In this document: one piece after another, positions 11,061-24,100 of the stretch
How the letters are laid out: each line of letters starts with the position of its first letter
Numbering within the stretch: position 1 is the stretch's first letter
Assembly: GCA_940671915.1 (NCBI GenBank)
Contig: CALNVZ010003435.1
Span: forward strand, 6,009,322-6,073,321
Direction of reading: 5' to 3'
DNA: 64,000 bases
Origin: Paracentrotus lividus
Lineage: Eukaryota; Echinodermata; Echinoidea; Camarodonta; Echinidae
The notes under the pieces: model-generated
What the model saw: only the letters and a program-made list of their open reading frames with translations
Database searches by the model: none
What the model was told of the DNA's origin: nothing
Translations under genes and position numbers: made by a program

Positions 11061-13180
11061 TTTTTTATTTTTTTGCTCTAGCCACATCATTTTGCTCGAG
11101 CTTAAATTTCTTGAATTTGTTTGTCCCCTCTCAACTCTCCGGGAACCTGGCAGTGGCGGATCCAGACGGGGCGCAGGAGACCCGCACCCCTTCTATGATA
11201 TAAAAAAAAATGATTGACTGTATATGTTAAAATTTGAAAAATTTCGCCTGCACCTATTTTTTTTCCTCAAATATTCGGGATGCACCACTCGTATTTCAAA
11301 ATCCTGGTTCCACTACTGCTATGGTTATTTCTTAGACGAAAAAAAAAAATTGAAGAAATAATAACAATTGATTGTTAAAGGTTTTTTTTTCTCTCTCTCT
11401 TTTTACCATAACGGTAGAATATTTTTATTATTTATATTCTTTACCAGTCACACTTTTTAATTCAACCCCTCAATTAGACAAGAAACCATTGTTTTTAAAC
11501 CTAGATTTAAGACTAATAGCAACCCTACACCTCAAAAGCGTTTCATGGGATAGCACCGAGGGGGGCTTTGGTAAGCCAAAAAAAGTTGCCAGAATGGTTA
11601 TTGTGGTGGATGAAGTATTTTTTTTTAATTATTCAATACCCGGTCATGGTTTAGGAAAAATTAAATATAAAAAAAAAATAATAAAAATAAAACATCAAAA
11701 TTATTTATGTGGCTGGATCAATGAAAAAAATCCAACCTTTTTGACCAACAGTGTAGTTAAAAATGTAATGTTTTCTATCTCAAGAAAACAATACCATCTT
11801 ATAACACCCTAATATTGCATTGAGTGTAGATGTAGTGTAAAAGAGTATGACCCCTTCGTCTTGATTAGGGTTGAGAAATAAAAAAAAAGTATAATTTAAA
11901 TAATATGAAACAAGCCCGTCCATTTATTTGGTTCATCTTGATTAAAAAAAAAGCGCAAGCTGATATTTTTTTTCACCTATCAATTTATTTGAAATAAATT
12001 AAGTGCTCAAAAAAAAAAAATAAATAAATAAATAAATCATAATTATGAGGGGGTATATCACCTCAGGATCATAAAGGGAAAAACAGAACAAAAAGGAAAA
12101 CAAACTGCTTATGCAGTTATCAGAATGCATTGACTGTTCAACACTTTTAACATGCCAATACAATGAATAAACAATTTTGTGCCCACAAATTAGAGATAAA
12201 CAAAGCTTCCCCACAACCTCCCATCCCCCCCCCCCCAAAAGGGAAAAAATGTATTGCACAATGTTATGTTTCCAAACGACTTTGTGTCTATTATAAAACT
12301 TTTTTGAGTTTCAGATCTCAATTTCTCAATAATGTTCTTTTTAGTTTCTTTTTCCTATTTTCATCTTCCAGTCTCTCTCCCATTATATTATATTCATTCG
12401 TTATCTCTTTCTCCTCTCTACCCCCTTCTCTCTCTCTCTCTCTCTCTCTCTCTTTTGTCTGTTTCTTGTTGCTGTTTTTTCATTCTCTTTTTACCTCTCT
12501 TTCCTTTTTGTCTACCCAGTTCTCCCTATCTGTGTTTATCTTCCGTTTCCCTTATTCTTTCCCGTGGTCCAAGGCTTTTGGTTTATACCTATTCCTAGAT
12601 ACATCATAATAATTTTTTTTTCTTAACCAAAATATGAAGGTTTGTTTCTTAAATTACATAAACACCACTTGACGAAAATCTGTCTAAACATACTTCATGG
12701 CATGATAGAGTATTACTTATAATAGTTACATTTATTTATCTTTTTATACATGTATCCTACTCTTTGTTTTTAAGGGCTTTTAATGTTAACTATCTATTAC
12801 CAGGCTTAGTGAGGCGACTCTGAAAGGCGCTCGCAGCATTCAAGTATTATTGATAATATAACATCATGTAATATAGCTAATTCCCCAAATGAAATAAAGA
12901 TTAAGATACCACAGTTATACTGAATTACATTCGATTGATTATCCCATAATCTCTTCTCCGACATAATAGGAAGATTTTATTTCATTATTTTATTTTTTTT
13001 AATCGAGGAGGAAAAAAATCGAAGCATTCAAAGATATTGATTAAAAATGAAATGAATAGTAATAAACCATAATTAAAAAAAAAAACTTCCCGAGATAGAT
13101 TAGACGCGTTTGGACGACCAGAGAAAGATGATGGAACGAATAGAGAACGACAAGGGAACGAACATCCAACGCGCATAACG
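11061..13180. other. No gene; AT-rich repeat body of the arm
   Basis: Includes GGCAGTGGCGGATCCAGA near 11149, a word typical of dispersed repeats, a C run at 12226-12236 and a (TC)n run at about 12427-12453. Open frames up to about 148 codons exist but are leucine/serine/phenylalanine-rich products of TC and T runs, and all are mirrored by different frames in the right arm. None is supported as a gene. Confidence 0.5.
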
Positions 13181-13417
13181 TTCACACTGCTAATGCCCAG
13201 CGCATACAGAACCTATTGATAGGTGCGTTGTTACGCGCTAGAAAACGCTCAAAACTGTGAACGTGTAATAAATTATGAATTTATCTCAGCGTACAGTTGC
13301 ATTCAGACAAGGATTAATTGCGTATGGTTAACGAGTAGCAACGTTTTCGAACGTACACACCAAATTCCAAGAACGCTGGTCAAACGTTAACTCAACACGC
13401 CGTAGTGTGAGGGCACC
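13181..13417 (-). repeat. AACG-rich repeat ending in GGTGCCCTCACACTA
   Basis: Dense in AACG/CGTT words, it ends at 13417 with the reverse complement of GGTGCCCTCACACTA, preceded by an AACTCAACACG word. The same end is at 3849 (plus strand) and, degraded, near 19475 in the right arm. Probably a short DNA-transposon derivative. The other end could not be pinned. Confidence 0.45.
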
Positions 13418-13639
13418 TTTAGGGTGCTGTTTTTTTTTTCTTCTCTCTCTCCCTCTCTTTTTTGTTTGGGGGGATTCTAGCTCTGTCACTGTCTCTTCAC
13501 TTCTTGGAATCAGTCTTCGAATTAGTTGTCGCATGGCATTATATTCATTCGTCCATATGTTTCATGATATGTCTTCGTAGAGTCATCCTCCCTGCATATG
13601 TTGGCACCCTTTTCATTCGGGTCTTTGCACGTGGGGAGG

Positions 13640-13797
13640 GTCCACGAGTCCTCGGTCCCACGAGGCCGAGTATTTTCCCACGAGTCCTCGGTCCCACGAG
13701 GCCTAGTATTTTTCCCACGAGTCCTCGATCCCACGAGTCCTCGGTCCCACGAGGCCGAATATTTTCCCACGGGTCCTCGGTCCCACGAGGCCGATTT
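13640..13797. repeat. Minisatellite, CTCGTGGGACCGAGG type (reverse)
   Basis: About four units of TCCCACGAGTCCTCGG, CCACGAGGCCGAGTATTT type, the reverse complement of the array at 303-512. Flanks are shared with the copies at 1-545 and 31090-31345, notably a TTTCTCAAATCATATTTTC side. Confidence 0.85.
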
Positions 13798-14692
13798 TTC
13801 TCAAATCATATTTTCTCTTATCAGGATGTTTTTCAATATCAATAAAACATTTTGAAAAGTGTATTCTTCATTATAAGCTGAATTATACTAAATAAATTAA
13901 TCTAGTTGTGGTTAATACCATATGCACTAGCATGACGAATAATGGTGGCATCTCATTTCGCAGAGACGGGTTTGAGACTGATTTGGGACTACGTCTAAAG
14001 TCGTCCCTAATCCTTCTCAGCAGTGGCGGGTCCAGATTACAGGATGGGGGGGGGGGGCACCACCAAATTTTTTTGGTTTTTGACATGTACGGTCAATGAG
14101 TGGTTTTCAAATTATAGGGGCGCGTCCCCTGCTGCCCCCCCCCCCCCCGCCCCCCCGGATCCATCACTGCGTCTCAGAGACGTCGCGATAAAAAAAAATA
14201 TATAGGAGGCTTCTTCGCGACGGAAAAGAGTATCGGAGACGTCTCCGCGACAAGTTTTTAATACCGTCTCACAACTCGTCTAACATGTCTAAAAGTAGTC
14301 CCAATTCCGTATAAAATCCATCTCCGCGAAATGAAATACCACCATTAGTTGCGGATATATTTTTTAAAGTATGTAGTTCTTTGGTTTTACATGAAAAATT
14401 AAGATTTACATCCTTAAGAAATCCTAATTACATCCTTATCAAATGATTTACATTCAAATCTAATCTCGAATTTGAGAGATCAGAATTCATGAATCCCGAA
14501 CAGGGGCGTAGACACCGGGGGCGGGGGGGGGGGGAGGGATGCATCCCTCAATTCAAAAGGTATGTGAATATGTACAATCACCCCCACCCCCTAACTTTCG
14601 CGGGTCATATGTATTTTTATTAAAAGCTGAAATGGGCTTTTTTTTTTCTTCCATGGAACTCAAACAATTTTCGCTCGCGCTTATTATTGTTA

Positions 14693-14768
14693 TTATTTTT
14701 ATTTATTATCATCATTATTATTATTATTATCATTATTATCATTATTATCATTATTATTATTATTATCA

Positions 14769-14827
<59 letters not shown>
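14693..14827. repeat. (TTA)n microsatellite
   Basis: A trinucleotide run with occasional ATC interruptions, ending where a GGGAAAACCTATA transposon end begins. Both strands give false poly-tyrosine or poly-isoleucine frames. Mirrored at about 18075-18190. Confidence 0.95.
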
Positions 14828-14829
<2 letters not shown>

Positions 14830-14843
14830 GGGAAAACCTATAT

Positions 14844-15279
14844 TATAGGTTTTCCCGGTCAATTTCATTGCTTTGTCAATCAATTGCATGTTAGAGGCAT
14901 TCATTTTCGGGAAAAACGCTGATACATCGAAATGTTACCAGTCAAAATCATATTCAATCATCAAAACTAACGATTATTGTGATTGATTTCGTATTTTCGC
15001 ATTCTACTTCACATAATAAGCATATACATTCGGTAATAAACTACTCAATTTCGTCGACATTTCATTCCGTATAATTTGAATGCACAAAGAATGAAATTAA
15101 ATGACTATATCCGAATTTGAACTCGGCAACCATTACTTTGTGTGCCTAAAAGCGAATTTGAGATCATGAACACGAAATTGTTTGACTAAAATCAGTCTGT
15201 AGCATCAAACACACGAATTTGAATACACATTAAATGAAAACGGATGATTAATGTATTAATTTGGCCGGGGAAACCTATA
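14844..15279. mobile_element. TIR element, TATAGGTTTTCCCGG family
   Basis: It starts TATAGGTTTTCCCGGTCAAT and ends with the inverted TTTGGCCGGGGAAACCTATA. The interior repeats GAATTTGAATA and AATGAAATT words and has no open frame. It is flanked by TTA-repeat sequence on both sides, so the family appears to insert into TATTAT-like targets. Related ends are at 15298, 15830, 17083, 17629, 18058, 24738, 25540, 39325 and 41051. Confidence 0.65.
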
Positions 15280-15297
15280 TTATTATTATTATTATTT

Positions 15298-15853
15298 TAG
15301 GTTTTCCCGGCCAAGTTCATAAATTTCTCATCCGTTTTCATTTAATGTGTATTCAAATTCGTGTGTTTGATGCGACAGACTGACTTTAGTCAAACAATTT
15401 CGTGTTCATGCTCTCAGATTCGTTTTTAGGCACACAAAGTAGGGGAGACCGGGGATGGACGTTACAAAATTCAAATTTTGGGCCAGATAATTCTAATGAA
15501 AGTACTCACACACTCCATTTTGGGTCTGTAGTTAGCCTATTATGTTGGCTAAAACCTGAGGCACATAAAACTTGAAAACATGTTAACACTAATTAACTAC
15601 AGCTTAATTAATAAAGACATTTTTTGTAACAACCTACCCCGTATACGGGGTAAGTTGTTACACCATACGGGGTAAATTGTTACTATATGTAAACATACGG
15701 GGTAATTTGTTACAATGTGTAAATCTCTTATATCATACTTCTGTTTCAACTTTCCAGTTTCTTGGTATCGTTAACAGTAAATCAAGTAGAGCTCTAGAAT
15801 AGACTAAAGTAATAATAGAAATATCAAAGTATAGGTTTTCCCGGCCAATTTCA
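15298..15853. mobile_element. Nested copies of TAGGTTTTCCCGG and GGGGAGACCGGGG elements
   Basis: A TAGGTTTTCCCGGCC end at 15298 starts sequence that runs in the opposite sense to 14844-15279. At 15443 it is interrupted by GGGGAGACCGGGGATGGACG, the edge of a second repeat family also seen near 17455, 25209, 34670 and 55160. Within this lie three to four units of TACGGGGTAANTTGTTACA (15640-15720). Another TATAGGTTTTCCCGG end follows at 15830. No coding sequence. Confidence 0.6.
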
Positions 15854-15917
15854 TTGGTTTGTCAATCAATTGCATATTAGAGGCATTCATTTTCGGAAAA
15901 AGCGCTGCTGCATCGAA

Positions 15918-15942
15918 NNNNNNNNNNNNNNNNNNNNNNNNN
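15918..15942. other. Assembly gap of exactly 25 N
   Basis: Twenty-five ambiguous bases, the same size as the gap at 61881-61905, so the number is a placeholder and not a measured length. It falls at the inner end of the left palindrome arm. Confidence 0.98.
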
Positions 15943-16994
15943 GCAAACGCACATTACATTCATGAGTTTAGTGGAAATACAACTGAGCGGGCGCAGAAAA
16001 TTATACGGTTCTACATTAATGTCCAAACAACCGCGACTATATAACGGCGGGAAGCGACCGATTGACAACTGCATGCAATTATTACTTAGCGTACAAAAAC
16101 TCGCCTAAGAAAACTTCCCTGTGGTAAAATGGTCTGGTTCAGTCGATCCGTTCGAGCTAATTTCTCATGGACATGAATAAATATTGAACTTTTATCATAG
16201 TTTTCGTAGTAGATGCTTCAGACCAGATTGGGGAAAATACATTTGGCAAGCCTATAACACCAATTGTGCTAAAGTTGTAATCAGAACTTTTATTTCACAT
16301 AGATTGATGTTCTAACGATTATTGATATAAATAGTGATCTTGTCACATCTTGCGAAGACGCCGTCCACATGCGATATGCATGTGATATGCGGAAATATTG
16401 ACCCATCGAGTAAAGATTCGTTTGTGATAATGTCAAAGTGACAGGACTTTTTTTTAACCAATCGAAATGAATTTACCATCTCTGGAAAGGTGAGAATTCA
16501 AGCTTTTTAAAAACGGCTTGATCATTAAGCTGTTATATAATTATGCGTTATCCAGGAAGATAATTATGTGGCGTATGAGCTATTTTGAGAGCAAAATTGG
16601 CCATATTGTACAGGAATTTGATCTGATTAGGATTTCGAATTGACACAAGTGAAGGACTTTTTTCCCCTTTGCAGTAAGTTATTCCTATTTTTGAAAAAAA
16701 AAAAACTCTTAAGCGTAATTATTCAAGTTGATCATTTCTTTGAAAAAGGTAGTTGCTCGCCATAATCAAGAAAAACAAAGTGAAAAAACTGTGGCAAAAA
16801 TACAAAATGTCTATGGCAGCGTTTGATTTTGCGTAGAGTGATAGCGCCCTCTTCCTCTTAAGTTTACAACTAGAATTGATATAGTTATTGCCGAATGTAT
16901 ATGCTTATTATGTGAGTAGAATGCGCAATAACGAAATCGATCACAAACATCGTAATTTTGATGATCGAATGCGATTTTGACTGGCAACATTTCG
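15943..16994. other. Palindrome spacer, no gene seen
   Basis: AT-rich sequence between the two arms. The last 120 bp (about 16870-16990) resemble, in reverse complement, 14940-15060 within the TATAGGTTTTCCCGG element. A true unique core may therefore be only about 0.9 kb. Short open frames across the gap are not supported. Confidence 0.45.
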
Positions 16995-18076
16995 ATGCAG
17001 CAGCGCTTTTTTTCCGAAAATGAATGCCTCTATATGCAATTGGTTGACACCAATGAAATTGGCCGGGAAAACCTATACTTTGATATTTCTATTATACTTT
17101 AGTCTATTCTAGAGCTCTACTTGATTTTACTGTTAACGATACCAAAGAAACTGGAAAGTTGAAACAGAAGTATGATATAAAGATTTACACATTGTAACAA
17201 ATTACCCCCCGTATGTTTACATATAGTAACAATTTACCCCGTATGGTGTAACACTTACCCCGTATACGGGCGAGGTTGTTACAAAAAATTCTTTATTAAT
17301 TAAGCTGTAGTTAATTTAGTGTTAACATGTTTTCAAGTTTTATGTGCCTCAGGTTTAGCCAACATAAATAGGCAACTACAGACTCCAAAATGGAGTGTGT
17401 GAGTACTTTCATGTAGAATTATCTGGCCAAAATTTAATTTTGTAACGTCCCATCCCCGGTCTCCCCTACTTTGTGTGCCTAAAAAACAATCTGAGAGCAT
17501 GAACACGAAATTGTTTGACTAAAGTCAGTCTGTCGCATCAAACCACGAATTTGAAATACACATTAAATGAAAACGGATGAGAAATTTATGAACTTGGCCG
17601 GGAAAACCTAAAATAATAATAATAATAATATAGGTTTCCCCGGCCAAATTAATACATTAATCATCCGTTTTTTAATGTGTATCAAATTCGTGTGTTTGAT
17701 GCTACAGACTGATTTTAGTCAAACAATTTCGTGTTCATGACTCCAAATCGCTTTTAGGCACACAAAGTATGGTTGCCCGAGTTCAAATCGGATATATCAT
17801 TTTTAATTTCATTCTTTGTGCATTCAAATTATACGGAATGAAATGTCGACGAAAATTGAGTAGTTTATTACCGAATGTTATGCTTATTAATGTGAAGTAG
17901 AATTGCGAAAATACGAATCAATCACAATAATCGTTAGTTTTGATGATTGAATATGATTTTGACTGGTAACATTTCGATGTATCAGCGTTTTTCCCGAAAA
18001 ATAATTGCCTCTAACATGCAATTGATTGACAAGCAATGAAATTGACGCGGGAAAACCTATAATATTAGGTTTTCCC

Positions 18077-18127
<51 letters not shown>

Positions 18128-21100
18128 TAATATGATGATAAAATAATAATAATGATAATAATGATAATAATGATAATATAATAATAATGATGATAAAAAT
18201 AAAAATAATAACAATAATAAGCGCGAGCGAAAATTGTTTGAGTTCATGGAAGAAAAAAAAAAGCCCATTTCAGCTTTTAATAAAAATACATATGACCCGC
18301 GAAAGTTTAGGGGGTTGGGGGTGATTGTACATATCACATAACCTTTTGAATTGAGGGATGCATCCCTCCCCCCCCCCCCGCCCCCGGTGTCTACCCGCCT
18401 TTCGGATTCATGAATTCTGAATACTCTCAAATTCGAGATTAGATTTGAAATGTAAATCATTTGATAAGGAATGTAATTTAAGGATTTCTTAAGATGTAAA
18501 TCTTAATTTTTCAGTAAAACCAAAGAACTACATACTTTAAAAAATATATCCGCAACAATGGTGTATTTCATTTCTGCGAGATGGGATTTTATACGGAATT
18601 GGACTACTTTTAGACATGTTAACGAGTTGTGAGGACGGTATTAAAAACTTGTCGCGGAAGACGTCTCCGATACTCTTTTCGTCGCGAAGAAGCCTCCTAT
18701 ATATTTTTTTTATCGCGAAAACTCTCGAGACGCAGTGGATGGATCCGGGGGGGGGGGGGGGGCAGCAGGGGACGCGCCCTAATAATTTGAAAAACGCCCA
18801 TGAACCGTACATGTCAAAAACCAAAAAATTTTGGTGGTGCCGCCCCCCCCCCATCCTGTAACTGGACCCGCCATCTGCTGAAAGGATTAGGGACGACTTT
18901 AGACGTAGTCCCCAAATCAAGTCTCAAACCGTTTTGCGAAATGAGATGCCACGCATTATTCGTCATGCTAGTGCATATGGTATTAACACCAACTAGATTA
19001 ATTTATTTAGTATAATTCAGCTTAGAATGAAGAATACACTTTTAAAATGTTTATTGATATTGAAAAAACATCCTGATAAGAGAATATGATTTGAAGAAAA
19101 TCGGCCTCGTGGGACCGAGACCCGTGGGAAAATATTCGGCCTCGTGGGACCGAGACTCGTGGGATCGAGGTGACGTGGGGAAAATACTAGGCCTCGTGGA
19201 CCGAGGACTCGTGGAAAATATCGCTCCGTGGGACCGAGGACCTCGTGACCCTCCCCACGTTGCAAAGACCCGGAATGAAAAGGGTGCCAACATATGCAGG
19301 AGGATGACTCTACGAAAGACATATCATGAAACATATGACCAATGAATATAATGCCCATGCGACAACACTAATTCGAAGACTGATTCCAAGAGTGAAGAGA
19401 CAGTGACAGAGCTAGAATCCGCCCCAAACAAAAAGAGAGGAGAGAGAGAAGAAAAAAAAACAAGCAAACCGCTAAAGGTGCTCACTACTACGGCGTGTTG
19501 AGTTAACGTTTGACCAAGCGTTCTTGGAATTTGTGTGTACGTTCGAAACGTTTGCTATCTGTTAACAATACGAATTAATCCTTGTCTGATGCAACTGTAC
19601 CTGAGATAAAATTCATAATTTATTAACGTTCACAGTTTTGAGGCGTTTCTAGCGCGTAACAACGCAACTATCAAATAGGTTCTGTATGGAGGGCATTAGC
19701 AGTGTGGAACGTTATGCTAGCGTTGGATGTTCGTCCCTTGTCGTTCTCTATTCGTTTCATCATCTTTCTCTGGGTCGTCCAAACGGTCTAATTCTATCTC
19801 GGAAAGTTTTTTTTTTTAATTATGGTTTTTACTATTCATTTCATTTTAATAATATCTTGAATGCTTTCGATTTTTTTTCCTCCGATTAAAAATAAATAAA
19901 ATAATGAAAAAAAATCTCTTCCTATATGTCGGAGAAGAGATTATGGGATAATCATCGAAATGTAATTCAGTAATAACTGTGGTATCTTAATCTTTATTTC
20001 ATTTGGGGAATTAGCTATATTACATGATGTTATATTATCAATAAACTTGAATGCTGCGAAGCCCTTTCAGAGTCGCCTCACTAAAAGCCTGGTAATAGAT
20101 AGTTAACATTAAAAGCCCTTAAAAACAAGAGTGGATACATGTATAAAAAGATAATAAATGTAACTTTTATTTTTATAAAAAGTTATAATACTCTATCATG
20201 TCGCATGAAGTAATGTTTAGACAGATTTTCGTCAGTGGTGTTTATGTAATTTAAGAACAAACCTCATATTTTGGTTAAGAAAAAAATTATTATGAGTATC
20301 TAGGATAGGTATAAACAAAAAGGCCTGGACACGGGAAAGAAATAAGGGAAAGGAAGAATAACACAGATAGGGAGAACTGGGTAGACAAAAAGGAAAGAGG
20401 TAAAGAGAATGAAAAAACAGCAACAAGAAACAGACAAAAGGAGAGAGAAGAGAGAGAGAGAGAGGGGTAGAGAGGAGAAAGAGATAACGAATGAATATAA
20501 TATAAGGGAGAGAGACTGGAGATGAAAGAAAAAGACTAAAAAGAACATTATTGAGAAATTGAAGATCTGAAACTAAAAAGTTTTATAATAAGACACAAAG
20601 TCGTTTGAAACATAACATTGTGCAATACATTTTTTTCCCTTTTGGGGGGGGGGATGGAGGTTGTGGGGAAGCTTGTTTATCTCTAATTTGTGGGCACAAA
20701 TTGTTTATTCAATTGTATTGGCATGTTAAAAGTGTTGAACATCATATGCATTTCTGATAACTGGCATAAAGCAGTTTGTTTTCCTTTTTTGTTCTGTTTT
20801 TTCCCTTTATGATCCTGAGGTGATATACCCCTCATAATTATGATTTATTTATTTATTTATTTTTTTTTTTTGGAGCACTTAATTTATTTCAAAATAAATT
20901 GATAGGTGAAAAAAAATATCAGCTTGCGCTTTTTTTTTAATCAAGATGAACCAAATAAATGGCGGGCTTGTTTCATATTATTTAATTATACTTTTTTTTA
21001 TTTCTCTAACGCCTAATTCAAAGACGAGGGTCATACTCTTTTACAACTACATCTACAATCATGCAATATTAGGTGTTATAGATGGTTATTGGTTTCTTGA

Positions 21101-24100
21101 GATAGAAAACATTACATTTTTAACTACACTGTTGGTCAAAAAGGTTGGATTTTTTTCATTGATCCATGCACATAAATAATTTTGATGTTTTAATTTTATT
21201 ATTTTTTTTTATATTTAATTTTCCTAAACCATGACCGGGGTATTGAAATAATTAAAAAAAATACTTCATCCACCACAATAACGCATTCTGGCAACTTTTT
21301 GGCTTACCAAAGCCCCCTCGGTGCTATCCATGAAAACGCTTTTGAGGTGTAGGGTGCTAATATAGTCTTAAATCTAGGTTTAAAACAATGGGTTTCTTGT
21401 CTAATTGAGGGGTTGAATTAAAAAGTGTGACTGTAAAGAATATAAATAATAAAAATATTCTACCGTTAATGGTAAAAAGAGAGAGAGAAAAAAAAAACCT
21501 TTAACAATCAATTGTTTTATTTCTTCATTTTTTTTTTCGTCTAAGAAATAACCATAGCAGTAGTGGAAACCAGGATTTTGAAATACGAGTGGTGCATCCG
21601 AATATTTGAGGGAAAAAAAAATTAGGTGGCAGGCGAAATTTTTCAAATTTTAACCATATACAAAGTCATCATTTTTTTTATATCATAGAAGGGGTGCGGG
21701 TCTCCTGCGCCCCGTCTGGATCCGCCACTGCCAGGTTCCGGAGAGTTTGAGAGGGAGAAACAAATTCAAGAAATTTAAGGCTCGAGCAAAATGATTGGCT
21801 TAGAGCAAAAAAATAAAAATAAACAAATAAACAATAGTAATAATAATAATAATAAATAATAAATAATAAACACAATAATAAAAAAATTATAGTATCCAAG
21901 CTTAATGACAACAGTGTAAATTCATTGGTGTTCTTTTGCTTCGTATTTAAAAAGTAATAAATTGCTCGCAAAATGGATAAATAAAATCATGAATGCCAAA
22001 TTTTTTGTTTTAACAATTTAAAAGTGGTTTAGATACGTTTATACATGGTATTCACAGAAAAAAATTACATGGTATTATTTCAAGTCGCAAAATTGTTATA
22101 TTGCGAGAATGAATACAGTTTCAGTTTTGCCGTTTCTTTCAACTTTTTATTGCTACTGGGGGATATTCCCAAATAAAACATCATTTAGCAACATGTTACT
22201 TGTTAAATCAGTTTGTACAATATTTTCAAGTCAAGAATCAAGGCAAAGTGGCCATCCTTGAAGGAGGCCAATGAAAAGGGGGATGCAGTCACGTGACCTC
22301 CGGAAGGAAGATATCCGACGTGAATCAGGACAGGTGTTTTTCCTGGAATGCGGATTCCCCCTATAAATTTATCGTGTTTATTCATTCAATTCAAGTTTGT
22401 TCAATGGTTACAGGCCCGATAGTCCGCGGGTCCCGTTAGTCCGCGGGCCGATAGTCCGCGGGTCCCGTTAGTCCGCGGGTCGATAGTCCGCGGGTCCGTA
22501 GTCCGCGAGGGGGGGGGGTGGTGATGTTGTTTACTCTCATGGTTGGTTAGTCTGAAAAATGGAAAAAAGGTTCGTTAGTCCGAAAATGGAAAATAGAAAG
22601 GGTCGTTAGTCCGAAAATGGAAAAAAAGGTTCGTTAGTCCGAAAAATGGAAAGGTTCGTTAGTACCGAAAAATGGAAAAGTTGTTTTCCGAAAATGAAAA
22701 AAGGTTCGTTAGTCCCGAAATGAAAAAAGATTCGTTAGTCCGAAATGGAAAAGGGTTCGTTAGTCCGAAAATGAAAAGGGTTCGTTAAAGTCCCGAAAAT
22801 AAAAAAAAAAGGAAATGGGAAAATAAGAAAAGGTTCCGTTAGTCCGAAAATGGAAAAAAGGTTTGTTAGTCCGAAAACGGAAAAAAAGGTTTGTTAGTCT
22901 GGAAAAATGAAAAATAGAAAGGTTGTTAGTCCCGAAAATGAAAAAAGGTTCCGTTAGGTCCGAAAATGGAAAAAGGTTCGTTAGTCCGAAAATGGAAAAA
23001 AGGTTCGTTAGTCTGAAAATGAACTAAACCTATTTTAGTAAACAAAAATGGTGTGTAATTAAAAAATAACAGGAAATTATTTAAAAGATTATCAGCGAAA
23101 TTAATATTTTCGGAAGATTAAACAAGTCGCGCCGATTAATGTTTAAAAATAACTTCTTCATGAAATAAAAACGGAGTGGATATAATTAATAGAATTAGTT
23201 ATTTAGTCAAGGGGTGATAACGGCCCGTTTTTTAAAAGATGAACTTATCTTTATCCGGAACAACTCGCCGCTAATACTTACACTAAACGTCGATGGACTG
23301 GCGATTTTAATTGCGGAATCAAAAAATGACAGCAATGGTGATTCTACCCTCCCCTCCACCACCCCTGCCCTTCCATTTTCCCCTGCTTGGCCACAGATTA
23401 TTTAAGTTCGGGACTAAGAACCTATTTCGCTTTTCGGAATAGCAAAACTTTTTTTTTTATTTCGACTAAACTTTATTCTAATTTTTGGACTAACGAACCT
23501 ATCCATTTTTGAAATACACGACCTTTCATTTTCAGACTAACGACCTTTTTTTCCATTTCTGACTAACGAACCTTTTTTTCTATTTTTCGGACTAACGAAC
23601 ATTTTTTCCATTTTCGGACTAAGACGAACGCCTTTTCCATTTCCGGACTAAAACTGAACCTTTTTCTATTTTCGGACTAACGCCCTTTTTTCCCATTTTC
23701 GGACTAACGAAACCTTTTCTATTTTGGACTTATCCATTTTCGAAATAACGAACCTTATCTATTTCGATTTAGACGAACCTTCATGATTAACAAACATCAC
23801 CCCCCCCCCGCGGACTAACGGACCCGCGGACTATTGGACCCGGGACTATCGGACCCGCGGATTGCGGACTCGGGACTATAGGACCGCGCGGACTATCGGA
23901 CGCCGGCGGCTATCGGGATGACCCCGTTTCAATTCCATCTTTGAAACATTTAAACATACATTTTTCCATAAATCATCTGTTGCAATAGAATGTGTCCTAA
24001 TATAGGAGGGGGAAGAAGGCTTTAAGAACCTGAACGTGAAATTTCTGGGAGGGGAACCTGGTCATGTGACCTGCCGGAGGAAGACATTCCACAGGAGTTC

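Larger units (their letters stand above)
8460..15917 (+). repeat. Left arm of a 7.4-kb palindrome
   Basis: This block recurs in reverse complement at about 16995-24412 in the same internal order: GGTTGGTT array, array-ended transposon, TTA microsatellites, CTCGTGGG array, GGTTTTCCCGG elements. The arms have nearly equal length (about 7458 and 7418 bp). They differ mainly by one-base insertions and deletions concentrated in the right arm. It ends at a 25-N gap. It may be a real inverted duplication or an assembly fold-back. Confidence 0.85.

Noticed and set aside
11372-11812. 146-codon frame in the left arm
   Set aside because: No domain or plausible composition. The mirrored sequence in the right arm does not keep the frame, and the region is repeat-derived.
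14539-14922. Poly-tyrosine/histidine frame and antisense poly-isoleucine frame
   Set aside because: A (TTA)n microsatellite read in two directions.
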